A stretch of DNA of 64,000 nt from Haliotis asinina (Eukaryota; Mollusca; Gastropoda; Lepetellida; Haliotidae): NCBI RefSeq assembly GCF_037392515.1, contig NC_090288.1, positions 59,443,673 through 59,507,672 of the forward strand, in the 5' to 3' direction. The position numbers and the translations under genes are program-made. Below, one piece after another: positions 15,991 through 28,987 of this stretch. Under the pieces are notes generated by a model that saw nothing but the letters and a program-made list of their open reading frames with translations, was not told the origin of the DNA and ran no database searches. Each line of letters opens with the position of its first letter. Position 1 is the stretch's first letter.

Positions 15991-17300
15991 ATTACTGCCA
16001 AGAAGATGGCAGGGATTATCAATTCACGAACTCCATGTATAAGCTATATTGTTCTGTTTTAAATAGAATTTTCCACAAATACGCGGAGAACAAAGACATC
16101 ATAGCACATGAAGAAAACAGTTTTTAAAAAGAAGATCAACTATTAAAAACCTCTCATCACTAACATCAATTATCGGAAAAAATACTTTACAAAGTCACAC
16201 AGGAAATCCAGCTTAGTAGCTGTTATTGATTCTGAGAAAGCATAAGGTTGTATCAACATACACATTTTGTGAAAAATGGTATTACAAATTGGTATAAATG
16301 GGAAAATGTATCAAGCAATGTTTGTATTAATGCGTGAAGTGCTCTACAAAAGTTAATGGACGTTTTACAGAATGGCTTAATATATGATGTAGTTTAAAGC
16401 AAGGATCCCCACTTTCTTTGTTTTATATATAAATAAATGACCATATCGTCAATCTAAAAGAACTGGATACGGATGTGACTTTGAATAATGAGAAAATATG
16501 TATTTTAGCCTTTGTGGATGACTTGAAGTCTTTGTAGAAAGTGGAGCGCACCTTCAAGTTCTTCTCGACTGCCTACACAATTGGTGTGACGTAAAAAATG
16601 ACTGAAAAAGAGCAAGTGGAAGATTCTCCCCTGCAGAATTGTATCAACCCCGAGGACAACTTTCATATTTTAGATGTGGAAAAGTGACTCTTGACACTGC
16701 AGGTAGTTATTAACTGCCACCTCGGACGTTTCTGTTTTGTTTTTGGTTGTTTGCGTTTTTTTGTTTGTTTTGTTTTGTTTTGTTTTGTTTGTTTTTGTTT
16801 TGTTTTTTGTTGTTTTTTTTACTGAAGAAAATTGCACCGAACGTTGCCGTCAATGAGTGTAAATATCAGAACCAACAGTCTATACTGAGATCGACTCACC
16901 TACACAAAGATACCAGTGGATGTGGCCACTAACACCGAGGATCACGAACAACTGGAGTTTGCATTGAATTTGCATCTATAAACTTGATGAAACCCGCGGA
17001 TTTCACGCCAAGCAAGTAGTACACTGGCTTCAAGATGGGATATTTCAACAACACATACAGGAATGGAAGCAGACGATTACCTGTACTCGCAGGAATACTG
17101 GCAGAGGAGGTGACTAACTGAGAGGACATGATACTTCCAAGACGGCATGTGGCAGTGAACATTATATCAACGAGACGATGCCAAGAAAACAAAAAACGAG
17201 CTCTCTCTATGTTCAGATTGGAGTACCCCTTACACACATAGGCCGTTTTAACAGTGCCCCGTTAGAGGAAAGGGTATTTTCAGCTGCAACAATGTTATAC
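15990..17300 (+). pseudogene. Decayed LINE reverse-transcriptase relic
   Basis: Stop-interrupted translations keep the order of reverse-transcriptase landmarks: a DSEKA-like motif (~16230), a GxxQGxxLSP-like region and INDHIVNLKEL (~16430), then CILAFVDDLKSL (~16500; an ADDL-type catalytic motif) and LLDCLHNWCDVK. A (GTTTT)n tract at 16,741-16,825 interrupts it. Confidence 0.6.
16741..16825. repeat. (GTTTT)n simple repeat
   Basis: Irregular TTTGT/GTTTT tract. It generates a meaningless Phe/Leu-rich frame. Confidence 0.9.
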
Positions 17301-17599
17301 AGGATGAGGTGCACGTACTCTTTAACTGACCCTTATATAAAAAAAACGTACCACTAAAAACATGCTATGTGTATGGTTATCTTTAAAACACAGTTTTAGT
17401 TCCATGTCATCTTTTGATGTGTTTCCTTGTGTAATGTGAAATCCACATTATTTTTAATGGTATTTTAAAACTTCGTGCCCAAAACCTGCTTGGATGTTTT
17501 TGTCCAGAGGGAATCACTTCTATATCACAGTTAATGTTTTGACATTTTATTACATCTCATTTTGCATGGTTTTACCGTTGTATGTGCTATTCTTAAAAT

Positions 17600-17825
17600 A
17601 GTTGGCATGTGCTGATGGTTAAAGCGTTAAATACCCGCATTCGATTCCCTAAATGGGTACAATTTGTGAAGCCCATTTCTGTACAAAATCAAGTCTAGAC
17701 CAGACAATCCAGTGACTGTCAATATGAGCACCGATATTCGCAATTGGGAACCGATGTCATGTGTCAACAAAGTCAGCAAGCCTGACCCCCCGATCCCGTT
17801 AGTCGCCTCTTACGATGTATTCCAC
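17600..17825 (+). repeat. SINE with both head and body
   Basis: GCTGATGGTTAAAGCG and CATTCGATTCCC head, joined to the GTCTAGACCAGACAATCCAG and ATTGGGAACCGATG body. It shows that the two repeat types in this window can form one composite unit. Confidence 0.8.
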
Positions 17826-19340
17826 TATTTGTTCCTGTGTCCTAAATATGATAGCATTCGATATGAATCATATTTGTATGTAAAAGGTTTCTCCCTGTGG
17901 CATGTGCTAAATGGTGATAACCCAGTCCCGCATCAGACGAATATGGACATCCTACGACCAGTCCATTATTTCATTATTACATCAAAACGATCTGATTCAT
18001 AACAGATTTTGCGGTATTATTGTCCTATTTGTATCAACTGGCCACGAACGAAAACCACAGTAAAACCAAGATTGATCAGAGATAAGTTGTTATAAATATG
18101 TACAACATTATGCATAATTGTGAACCTTCACTTGTATTATGGAGAGGTATAAATATAAGCCAATCAGGCTTGCTTGCCAATCCTTTACTTTCTTTTTGAA
18201 TGGAGTAAAACATGTTTAAACCATATATACACAATAAGGATACATATCAATATATAGCAATGACCGGTAAGATGCGACACTACATCGAGATACTGTACAG
18301 AACATAGGAGTTATAAGGCCTGCCCTTGCTTAAACAAATCCACCACTTTGAACAGATTGGGGTCTTGTTCCTGCAATCTGTAGACTTAGCTTCCTGTACC
18401 AGCCTTCAGATCAAAATACAAATGTCCCATCACAATACACCACATCGGCTGTAAACCGATCTCTTACTTACACTCCACCATAAGGAAAAAGACATGTCAC
18501 CGTATCAGTAGAACAGTGTTTGTTCAATGGGTAAGTGACAGTAATTGACTTACAACTGAACTGAGCTTAGTGAAACTGATTATATCAGTCAACAAAGCAG
18601 GTGCAAGACTTATCTGGTTTACATCGCATTATCTGACCAGACAAATGGAACGGCCCTGGCCACGAGTTACCTCACTGGTTTTGAAGACTTGAACTTTCTG
18701 GATGGGAAGAAGCGAGGGTGGTGACACTCCATGGGTTGACGTTTTGACTTCTGATCGTAATGATAGACGAATGTGTTATCCGGTTCCGGGTCGTTTCACC
18801 CCCAAGAGCGTCAGTCCGGTCGTTTAATCTGGGTTGTTTCATTCCAATTCCAAACTATGTTCACCCCACATTAAGGGTCGTTTCAACCCTAATCAAGATT
18901 TGTTTCACGCCAACTGAGTATACACGGAGAATGGTATTATTGCTTAAATCTGTTAACCATAGCTAGGCAGTATATCTTACAATAATCAGGTAAATGCTAT
19001 TGTGTCTGTGTTTAGATAGCACATCGGACTGAACCTGTTATTTCAGCTCATCTCATCACGCTTAAAGTCTTGGCTTTCAACAGACATACAAAAGGCATCG
19101 CCTACCATTAGCTAATGCTGTTGTAGAGTTTGGGCGCCATTTTCTTTGAGTAAAATACGCAAATACGCGCCTTATCTGGAATTCTTTCGTTTCGTCCTTG
19201 AGACGTGCAATACGTTGTTGCAGGTGCATTCCGGGAAAGAGAAACGGAGCAAATTAATGCCACACAACACTGTCACTTTGGAAAGCTCAATCCCTGCTGT
19301 TGCGAGCGTTAAAAAAAATAAACAGCTATAGAAACGCATA
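17826..19340. other. Host DNA without recognised gene
   Basis: No convincing exon. Short GTTTCA(A/C)CCC-like phrases recur at 18,790-18,910 (GTCGTTTCACCCC, GTTTCATTCC, GTCGTTTCAACCC, TTGTTTCACGCC), suggesting a degenerate ~35-bp repeat. Confidence 0.5.
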
Positions 19341-19342
19341 GT

Positions 19343-19750
19343 ATGACAAGGCTAACGTCTGCACAACGTGTTGAGGCCATTGGGATGGTAAGCAGGGGAA
19401 TGGTTCAACGACAAGTGATTACGCATTTGACACCCACCGGAACACCATTCGGCCAGATAACGTCCTTGACCTTGCAACAGAACGTGACAAAATCTGGCGT
19501 GACATCACACAAGCCTGCCTTGCACGTTTGACCGGCTCAGTGCGTCGTCGATGCACTGTTGTTCTCAATGCCGAGGGTGGACATATCCGTTATTGAATTT
19601 GTGATATGGTCGTTTGACCCCTGTCCCGCTTGTGGACTCAGGACGTCAATATGATTGACTTTTCAGTTGAAATTCCCCCGACATGTTATGGTCTCATGAT
19701 CCTTCCATTAAAGTTTATATGTACATTTCGACATTGTTGTCGTACTTATT
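19343..19750 (+). mobile_element. Internally deleted Tc1-like element
   Basis: The start of a Tc1-type transposase (MTRLTSAQRVEAIGMVSRG) runs, after a short scrambled join, into what reads as a transposase C-terminal region (NVLDLATERDKIWRDIT, then RSVRRRC-like, ending before TGA). Most of the catalytic domain is missing, so this is a deletion derivative. Confidence 0.55.
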
Positions 19751-19999
19751 ATATTTTGACAATACACAGTTTCTATATGTGGCTAGTATAGTTAGATTGT
19801 GATTCATTTTGACCCAAACAGACTAAAATCTGCTTTTAAATTTTAAAAAAATAAAAATCGTGCTCAGCCAATAGGACAGTTTCCTTTGGCATAATTATCA
19901 GCACTATTTGTCTTCAGATCAGCATTACGGAACTCAGTGACCAATCGTGCCGATATATATATCGTGTTCATGCACAAATGGTCGTGAATTATTGCTTGA

Positions 20000-20180
20000 C
20001 TTGATCCATGGCTAAGACCTTCCTTGCTGAAGTTCAGCAGTAGTTACACAAGAATGCATTCTTCCACAGCCTTTACTGAATCTTCATTAATGGCTCTTGA
20101 GGGACGTCCACATCTGGGGCTATCATCCGTGCTCTTCCTGCCAGACTTGAACAGAGCAGCCCATCATTTAATAATGGAAT
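20000..20180 (-). pseudogene. Mariner-type transposase DNA-binding relic
   Basis: On the minus strand: SGRKSTDDSPRCGRPSRAIN followed by EDSVKAVEECI, the linker between the two helix-turn-helix domains of mariner/SETMAR-like transposases (GRxSxxDxPRxGRPS). It ends in a stop. Confidence 0.55.
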
Positions 20181-20239
20181 ATGAAGGCCAGTCATCTCAG
20201 TGCACCTTCAACATACGTATATTGTGCATTTAAGGGTAC

Positions 20240-21850
20240 AGCATACGTGTATGCACCTCCGATGGAAAACAACCTCCCAGACTTCTAGAAGGCCTGGAAA
20301 CTGTTCACAGCCCTCATATGACATATAAAAATGGAAAGCCAGAAAGTGGGTTTTAGTAGTCCTCAGGTAGTCTACAAACAAAATCAAAACAAAATATCTA
20401 CCTAAAGTTGCAAAGTAAAATACTAAAATTCACATTCTGAACTAAAATCTCTACTAAACAAAACACTCCAAATACTAAAAACATCAGGGCAATAACCAAA
20501 TTATATTGCAAACAGGTCGTACACGCGCACATACTGTACAGTTGAAGCACTCCTAAGCTCACTAAATAACATCCAACTTACTTACTTAAGTAGTCTGTCC
20601 ACTGTTTCTATAGCGCTTCGTTTGGCTGACGTACGGGTTGGTCTTAACGTGGACTTTCTTGCCTCCCGATCATGTCCCTGGCGTCGTCTTTTGGGTAAAT
20701 GACTCCTGACTGGCCAGTTGTCTTTTTTTTTTTTTTTTGGTTAGAATTGTTTCGTTTGGTGCGCGATGCACACTACGCGGGTTAGCATGGCGTTAGTTAG
20801 TTGGTCTGTCCAATGACCCTTTCATGGACAACATTCAGTGGGGTTTTTGCACTGATAATGATCGCTCTGGAATCAGCACAATCGCATCCTTTACTATGTC
20901 ATGCTATGTACACGCAGGTTTTAAAGTTTATAATCTCAAATCAATTTAGTTAACAGTAAAGTTTAATATTTTAACACAAGTGTGCGCATGTGTCTTTGGT
21001 ATAACGAGGTTCAGAGTTTGCAATATGCTGCTGCCTAAATGTCTCCATATTTAGACCAGTGTTTCGTGAATATGGCAGAAAAATAAAGATGTGAATTAGC
21101 CATCTTTCTTCTGTAATGGTTTATGCCTGAATGATCTAAATCAGAATATGTTTTATTTAGATTAATTGCCAATGCAGACAACTAGGAATTTGAGTGGTTG
21201 TGAACATTGAGAGATTCAGTTTTTTTGTGTTGTAACCTGAGGAAAGATTTCTATCTGAGCCCCTTTTTCAACTACGGTTTTAATTGGTTCGCAACGAAAG
21301 ATACAATGTTTGTATTTTTATATCGCTGCAACGATACCACGGTACGTCATTTGTGCCAACAGAAACTTTGTCACATTTCATTGAAAACTATCATAAGCGT
21401 AATATCCGAACTGTGTGAATCTAGCTGTGAGCTACTGTCTCACGTTGATTCGCATGACGTCTGCTGTGACGCTACCAAACACGTGACCGTCAGTGTCCCT
21501 TGTGAATCAAGACTCATCTGGATAACGTAGACGAGACTACCAGCTGTTCCCTTTGTTTCTACAGTTTAAACATCCATGTATCGCGTGTGCTAAAAGATCT
21601 TCCATATTTCCTATTTACGTTCTTCTGCAGACTATGTACACGGGTTTTGTTACCTTTCTCAAACGTCATTTCTTGTAGTTGCTTATTGTAAACCATTCAT
21701 TTGAATGCATTCCCGTGCTTCAAATACTCAATAACACCCGGAAATTGGCCAACACATGATGTTTATCTCCTAAATAGAACAGAAACTGTCCTAATGTAAT
21801 ATCTACTGACTGTTTTCTCTTTGTAAACCCTGAACATGCCTTAAAAGTTC
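20240..21850. other. Host DNA without recognised gene
   Basis: AT-rich. A T-run occurs at 20,721-20,738. No exon or repeat I can support. Confidence 0.5.
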
Positions 21851-21854
21851 GCTT

Positions 21855-21965
21855 TTTTTCTCCTCTCTCTCACACACACTCTCTCACTCACCCACTCTTT
21901 CTCTCGCTCTCTCGCCCACTCACTCTCACCCCACTCTCTCTCTCTCCCTCTCTGCCTTTCTCGCT
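21855..21965. repeat. (CT)n/(CACT)n microsatellite tract
   Basis: Almost pure C, T and A in CTCTCT, CACACA and CACTCTCT runs. Confidence 0.9.
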
Positions 21966-22114
21966 GCTTATTAGGTTGTACACGTCACTAATTAGGTCCA
22001 AAATAGACCACGGCTGTGTAATCTACAGCACTCTGAATGACAACATACTAGATTAACTCAATACAAGACTAAGCCCACAAACAACTAAACATACACAGCA
22101 AGGAACCGTGAGAG

Positions 22115-22262
22115 GCGGAGGGGTAGCCTAATGGCTAAAGCGTCCTTTCGTCACGCTGAAGATCCAGGTTCGACTCCCCGCATGGGTACGATGTGTGAAG
22201 CGCATTTCCGGTGTCCCCCGTCGTGCTGGAATATTGCTAGAAGCTGCATAAAACTCTTCTCA
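22115..22262 (+). repeat. SINE, well-preserved tRNA-headed copy
   Basis: Clear RNA polymerase III boxes: TAGCCTAATGGC (A box) and GGTTCGACTCC (B box), followed by CGCATGGGTACGATGTGTGA and a body ending GCTGCATAAAACT. The best copy for defining the head of this family. Confidence 0.88.
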
Positions 22263-22836
22263 GTCTCTAACACTCGAAATACTCTCAAACCCGAGATGAT
22301 TCACATCACTGCACTTTCTATCCAACACAAAATGGCCTGAGTGCCACATACGCATCGCATATCGTATGTTGGAAAGCGAACGTATAATCTCTACATCATC
22401 ACCAGCAGCAGCAGCAGCAGCCATCAGCATCATCATGTTCAACGTTGCCATCAACAATAGACAGTAATGTTGCAGCAATCCATGTAAGAGTGGTATAAAC
22501 TAGACTGAGTCTGGGAATCCAAATGATCTTCACTCAACTGTTTTTCGTGATTAAATATGCATCCAACATTGCTTCTTTTCAGATTGCTTGAGAACTGCTT
22601 GAACATTTAATCCGATTAGTGATATGTTCGCTTTTGTAGTTATTAGGAATTCATTTTATTTCTAGAACACAATACTCATTGCAAGATTACAGAATCATTT
22701 GATAATATTAATAAATTTTAATTCAGTAGTTTTTCTTTCATGGCGAGTGAAAAATCCACACAATGGCCAAATAATGAATAATATATCCATTCATGTAGCG
22801 CAAAACTCCACCCTGCATGCTCACAGCTCTAAAAAT

Positions 22837-23450
22837 TGTTACGGTTAAGAATTTGCCGTTACAAAAGGTGTAAGAAATCAACCTTGAACCAGCAAAACTG
22901 AACAAAGACAAGTCCCAAACATTCAAATATTGTATTATAAAGCACGAGAGCAAGTCATACAAGGTCACAAGTCAATTTCACAATACCGATTTCAAATACA
23001 ATGCAAATGAGACAAAATCTGAGGCAATAGGTCACAAAATATATAGCAAACTCGCCAAAGTCAGTTAAGCAGAATGTAACACAGCGAACGGTCTGACGGC
23101 GACCGTGACGATAAAGAAAGCGTTGGCAGCGACTGATGATGTATACTCCAGTAATGTGTGTCCGTGTCCATGCCAACACGCAACTAGCATTTACATATAT
23201 TCAGTCATTTCCTGAAAGTTCGGGCACACACGACCATCGCCACTAACATGGAATGCTCCTGAACCCGTGTTTATGTTTTTCAAAGGTAACTCTAAAGTAC
23301 TGCCTTAGAGGCGTGCCGCTTAAATAATTCTCTGTAGGAAATGTGACCAACAATAACAAACACTAAAACCTTCAACATTGTGACCCAATTAGAACTACCG
23401 CAATAATAATTATTAACAAATCAAATCACGGAAAATGCACTCTGGTAACA
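22837..23450. mobile_element. Solo LTR-like element, copy A
   Basis: A 614-bp unit that starts TGTTACGG and ends GGTAACA (TG...CA, as LTRs do). It is about 85-90% like copy B at 24,228 over most of its length. No internal retroelement genes adjoin it. Its flanks (AAAT / AATG) do not give a clean target duplication. Confidence 0.6.
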
Positions 23451-24227
23451 AATGAATAACACAAAACACTATTACATCAGATAGCCAAGCTGCCTGTAAG
23501 GCGCTAGAAGGTTGTAGTCACATGACTTATCCCACCGGGAACCCAGTTTCTGCTGGGTTGACAGATTAATGGCCGCGGCCTGTAATGGCGTATACGGATA
23601 TTACCCAAACTCCACCACACTTTGTGGTTGGATCACCTGTGCATGTGTGTGTGCATTTGTGGTCAGGCATCTTTCCATATCCTCTCTTGATCGCGTTACC
23701 ACAGAAACACTGACGTGACACCTGTTAAACGAAGACGTGGATTAATAGCAAATTACACTCAGTGATATCACAGGGTTGTTGTCTTGAATGATGTTGTATA
23801 ATCATTTTGCTAACTTGCAAAGTACCTTCAACGGTGATATCATAGCCTTACTGTCTTCTTTGATTGGTATTTTAGAAGTTGGGTAGATGACGAATGAGGA
23901 CTACTTTTATGGATATATTATTTATTCACTTCTACTCAGCGACATTAGAATCGATGTCGAAAGAATAGTCATCATTATTCACCACTGTTTTGTTCCATAA
24001 ACATCCTGATTAATGAGAGTAGCAATTGGTATCTCTTGAATATTCATCCTCATAAATTGCAAAATACATGGTTTATCTGAGTGTATTGCCGTTCACATGT
24101 GATATATACTATTCTTGATAAATTGCATATTGCTTTAATGCTACTGATTTGTTTCTATATTCATCTTTTGAAATTGCTAAATCCAGTAGAGCATTAATTA
24201 AGCACCACCAAAAATAATTGTCGATTG

Positions 24228-24853
24228 TGTTACGGTTAAGAAGGTTGCCGTGACGAAAGGTGTAAGGAATCCCCTGTGAACCAGCAAAACAGAACAAAGG
24301 CAAGTCTAAAACATTAAAATATGTATTATTAGCAAAGAAAGAAATTTATACAAAGTCACAAGACAATTTCACAATGCCGATTTCAGAAATACAATACAAG
24401 TGAGACAAAATCTGAGGCAATGGGTCACAAAATATAATATAGCAAATTCACCAAAGTCTCAGTGGGAGAGAGAATCAGTTATGCAGAATGTAACACAGCG
24501 AACGGTCTAGCAGCGGTTTATGATCAGGGGCTGACGTATGCAGTTGATGTATACTCCAGTGAATGTGTGTCCGTGTCCGTCTACACGGCAACTAGCATTT
24601 ATATATACTTTCAGTCATAGTTTCACGAACTCTCGCGAGAGCTCTAGAATAATCGCAGTGGTCGCGTGGTGTTGTGTTTCAAAGGGAGGTAACTCTAAAG
24701 TACTGCCTTAGAGGCGTGCCGCTTGAATAATTCTCTGTAGGAAATGTGACCAACAATAACAAACACTAAAACCTTCAACATTGTGACCCAATTAGAACTA
24801 CCGCAATAATAATTATTAACAAATCACATCACGGAAAATATACTGTCGTAACA
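24228..24853. mobile_element. Solo LTR-like element, copy B
   Basis: Starts TGTTACGG, ends CGTAACA, and is flanked by ATTG on both sides (24,224-24,227 and 24,854-24,857), a likely 4-bp target duplication. Shares with copy A long stretches such as ACTGCCTTAGAGGCGTGCCG and ACACAGCGAACGGTCT. A non-autonomous DNA element with very short inverted ends is the alternative. Confidence 0.65.
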
Positions 24854-25079
24854 ATTGTACCAAAAGGGCTCACAACAGAGAAGTCAACCAGTTATATCTA
24901 AATACACACACAGTCAGCATGAAATTCACGCGCTGACTCAAATGCATGCTTTTCATGCTACAATTCTGTCATGGTACAAGCGACTGAGGGGTATAAAGAG
25001 GTGAAATGAAATATTCTCATTGCTTTCTTATCGACACATCAATAAGTGAACAGTGCTGAAATTGAACTTTGGACATGCC

Positions 25080-26000
25080 GAGGCATAGGCTTTTGAAAAT
25101 ACCAGATGGCAGATTATTGGTATGCATAAAGCTTGTTTGTCCTGTCGCAGCATTGGGTCCAGATTGAATATCAATCACACTGTCATTAGTCGCCTTGTAA
25201 GGAAACATGCCTTCACTGGTTACGTCATGGATCGCCCACGATCAGGAAGGCCGAGAAAGACCACTCCCCGTGGTGACCGTGCCCTAGTTCGCCTAGTGAG
25301 GCGCAGACCCATGACCAATGCTACACATCTCAGAGAACAATGGAGAGTGGGTGTTCGTCTCTCAACCAGCACCATCCCATGGAGGCTCAGGTCCGCTGGA
25401 CTCCGGGCACGTCGTCCAATCAAACGCCCCTTACTCGCTGATAGCCAAAAGGCTCAACGTTTGGCGTGGTGTAATCAACGGGAAAACCACAATCTGAGGT
25501 GATGGACATGGATCCATTGGTCCGATGAAAGCCGTTTTCTTCTTCGTGTTAGTGATGGCGAGTTTGGAGAAGGAGTAATGAGACTTGTCAACAACGAATG
25601 ATCCATGCAGCTGAACCCTTTGGCTGTGACTCTGTAATGGTGTCGGGGTGTATCTCCTATGACTGTAGGCTGAATCTTATCAATATTTATGGGACACTCA
25701 ATGGTCACAGGTACCAACAGGAAGTACTGGAACCTGCTGTTGTCCCGCATTTTGATAACCACCCAAATAAGCCTTAATGGGACCATCTGGGCGTCAAGTT
25801 GGATCCACCTGTTCAAAATCTACAGGAATTAGCCCAGGCTCTTCATGAGGAGGAGGGTTGCAGCAGTTTTCCGTGCGAGGGGAGGGTACACCAAATACCG
25901 ATGTCACCATTACTGTTGGCTTAGGATTGAACAGTGAACATTTTTTGAGGACTTTGTATTTGCTGGACCACAGACATTGTCTGTGTGACAATAGTTTTGG
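25080..26000 (+). pseudogene. Tc1-like transposase pseudogene
   Basis: The 25,122-25,502 part is open: a paired helix-turn-helix region with the Tc1 signature DRPRSGRPRKTTPRGDRALV, then GLRARRPIKRPLL. After a stop at 25,500 the frame changes and WSDESRFLLRV (first catalytic Asp) follows. Further shifted pieces end with an RGGYTKY-type C-terminus near 25,890. Multiple stops and frameshifts: inactive. Confidence 0.85.
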
Positions 26001-26634
26001 ACATGATTATTGATACTGTTTTTAGTGCTCCCTTATGACCGTCAATAAATTACAGCCGAAAGTAGCAGGAGTGTTGGTAGTTGTTGGATTGACATGCCGG
26101 TTCAGTCAACGAAATTATAACCATGTGTTGGTTTCTATATCATGACCAGTGTGTCGTGTTAACACAATCTTATAGCATGAAATGGGTGGTGCTTAATTAA
26201 TGCTCATGTGCATATGTATCTTGTTAGTCAGTGGAAATGAATCTTGTTGTACGGTCCTGAAATTTAGGAAAATGTTGATTAAACATTGAAAATGTGCATA
26301 TACATGTTTTATGACAAACTTGTTACCTGTACAGAAAAGTACCCCACGTATGTGTTTTTGGTTTTTTTTATTTATTGAGAATATCTTTAATAGCTTTGGT
26401 TTAAGTTATGCGTGGCTTTCACAGTCACCTATTTCATCTTCCTGAATTAAATATACAACTCGTTCAATTTTAAATGCGTTTGCTATTGAAATCTGGGTCC
26501 CAGAAGTGGAAAATTCCACATTACATTTAAACATATTCTCCTTTAAAACAGATAGTTTAATTTGAAACGTGTCTAACGACCCTTCAAAAGTATCCCCTTA
26601 CTCCGTTATCGTACGTCATGAAGGTCTGGGATAG

Positions 26635-26882
26635 ACTAGGCCTTCAGTAACTCATGCTTGCCATAAAAGGCGACAATACTTGTCGTAAGAACCGACTAAC
26701 GGGATCGGGTGGTCAGGTTCGCTGACTTGATTGACACGTCATCGGTTGCCAATTGCGCAGGTTGATGCTCATGCTGTTGATCACTGGATTTTCTGGTCCA
26801 GATTCGATTATTTACAGTTCGCCACCATACAGCTGATATATTGCTGAGAGTGGTGTAAAACTGAACTCACTCACTCACTCGT
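26635..26882 (-). repeat. SINE, body-type copy
   Basis: Reverse-complement body with GGTCAGGTTCGCTGACTTG and TGGTCCAGATTCGATTATTT, ending in (ACTC)n at the right edge. Confidence 0.85.
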
Positions 26883-27464
26883 ATGTCATACCACCATCTA
26901 CCAACTGAACAAGGAACATGGAACATCTGCACCAATTTGATGAAAGAAACTGTAAATTGTGTCGTCGGAACGATGTGGGTAATGAGTTAGAATGACATTG
27001 TACTCTTTTTAGTGCATAAACCAGATTCCTTCATAAAAAGACCATGTTAAAATCTACATCAATGGTTATTTGTAAAAAGATACGTTAGGAACAAATCTCA
27101 GTACATTTTGTAAACATTTCATAATGCAAATTGTAAAATCTCCTGGCTAACTACTTTTCCGTCATAACATCATGTCAGTTACACCTCATTTGCCAATGAT
27201 ATCGGTCTGAGGGCAACACAGTTCTGTTATGTTATGTATTTGACGAATCATTGTTATTTCATTAAGAGGTAACAGACAGGGTATTAGCTGTGGTTTGTTG
27301 TTTTAACCTGTCTGACTATTGGGATGTCTGACAAATAGGAGATACCATGTGCCGACTGCACGAAACACTGGTCGTATGAGAAATACGCAACATATCAGAT
27401 GATTTCCGAATCATCCAAATCATCACGAAGCACTATCTTGTCACAGCTTACAATAAGCACTCAC

Positions 27465-27604
27465 CTCCATGCCAAAGTAGTGGTAGCCCCTGCTGACACA
27501 GTGTTGAAAACACCAATCTACAGTCAGTTTCCTAGTTGATACCTGGAAGTGTGGTAGTAGCCGCCGTTTTTTGTCTTGGAAGCATCCTTTGTATTTATAG
27601 GTCA
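27465..27604 (-). CDS. WSC-domain exon of a mucin-like receptor gene
   Basis: Acceptor TCCTCCAG|TGACC opens in phase 1. The peptide YKYKGCFQDKKRRLL ... LTVDWCFQHC ... GYHYFGME is the first half of a WSC domain (Y-x-G-C-F/Y-x-D ... M/L-T-V-x-x-C-x-x-x-C ... Y-x-Y-F-G-x-E), a carbohydrate-binding fold. The exon ends in phase 0 at GAG|GTGAGT. Its start phase matches the end of the threonine-rich exon upstream. The second half of the WSC domain would be on a further exon to the left; I do not see it. Confidence 0.8.
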
Positions 27605-27861
27605 CTGGAGGACAATTGAAGTGTGACAAAATCATGTCACATTATATAAAGGGAATGTTGAGCATCATCCCCTACAATATATTATTATATGCCTATCAGT
27701 TACATCTCGGCATTTATCCATATTGGCAGAAAATGCATACCAGCCATAGCAAGCCTTGGGTCGAAAATCCATATCAGCTGTATTGCACGGCTACTAAACT
27801 GCTACAGAATGAATACATGCAAACGCTCGAAACTTGAATAAATCACAGCTGCAATAGATTC

Positions 27862-28302
27862 TTGTGGTAGTCATACAAACTTCTAGTGTTTGAGGTAGTC
27901 ATACATACGTCTAGTGTTTGAGGTAGTCATACATACTTCTAGTGTTTGAGGTAGTCATGCATACTTGCAGTGTTTGAGGTAGTCATACATACTTCTAGTG
28001 TTTGAGGTAGTCATGCATACGTCTAGTGTTTGAGGTAATTATTCATACTTCTAGTGTTTGAGGTAGTCATGCATACTTGTAGTGTTTGAGGTAGTCACGC
28101 ATACTTGTAGTGTTTGGGGTAGTCATACATATTTGTAGTGTTTGAGGTAGTCATGCATACTTGTAGTGTTTGTGGTAGTCATACATACTTCTAGTGTTTG
28201 TGGTAGTCATACATACTTCTAGTGTTTGTGGTAGTCATACACACTTGTAGTGTTTGAGGTAGTCATACATACTTCTAGTGTTTGAGGTAGTCATACATGC
28301 TT
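27862..28302. repeat. 28-bp minisatellite, about 16 copies
   Basis: Consensus GTAGTCATACATACTTCTAG then TGTTTGAG. It lies in the intron between the WSC and Thr-rich exons. Confidence 0.92.
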
Positions 28303-28384
28303 CTAACAGTTGGGTGTGATTGGACTCAAAAGAGCACGGAAACTATCTGTGTGTCAAACTGAATGTATGCCATATAAAACATAT

Positions 28385-28830
28385 CGTTGATAGCGGTATG
28401 TTGTGAGTGTGTTTTTGAAGAGTGGCAGAGTTGGCACTAGTTTCAGATGAAGGGCAGAGTGTTCCAAAGGGAGACAGCTGCACACTGAAACGACTTGGCA
28501 CCAAACGATTTGAGTATGTAAGTAGACACGGACAGGAGAAACTGATCATGGGAGCGGAGAGTTCTGGAGGGAGTGTACAGTGTCATGAGGTCTTGAAGGT
28601 AGACCCACGAGGTCCCATTTTGTGAATTGCCTGATATGTGAGTATCAGTGTTTTGAATTAGGTATGTTCAGGAATGTGAAGCCAGTGGCGAGACTGAAGA
28701 ATGGCGGTATGTGACAAAATGGCTTGCTCTTAGTTATAATACGTGCAGCAATGTTCTGAATCTTTCGTAATGAACTCGTTGATCAACTCGTTAAGAATAA
28801 GCTGTTACAACAATCTAGTACTTTAGTCGA
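28385..28830 (-). pseudogene. CR1-like LINE 3'-end relic
   Basis: On the minus strand, in broken frame: VLDCCNSLF, RKIQNIAARIITK, HIPPFFSLATG, and WDLVGLPSRPHDTVH. This is the order of the conserved C-terminal region after the reverse transcriptase in CR1-type LINEs (LDYCNSLL ... LQxIQNxAARxI ... HxTPxLxxLHWLP). It is 5'-truncated. Confidence 0.65.
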
Positions 28831-28987
28831 GAGAGGACTTACGTTCTCATGCGGTAGTATCTTGTTTCAACAGATGTTGAATGGACCTAATGTTTTTCAT
28901 ATGGAAATAGCAGCATTTACATAACTGAAACTTGAGTTTCCATAGAAACTTTGCAGCCGGTAATAAAGCCAGCGATCTACATATTAC

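Noticed and set aside
16747..16932. Phe/Leu-rich 61-aa frame resembling a membrane protein
   Set aside because: Produced by the (GTTTT)n simple repeat.
22130..22190. Candidate tRNA gene
   Set aside because: Has A and B boxes but no foldable acceptor or anticodon arms; it is the head of a SINE with a body attached.
27862..28302. Regular 28-bp repeats resembling a CRISPR array
   Set aside because: No unique spacers; it is a head-to-tail minisatellite in a eukaryotic intron.
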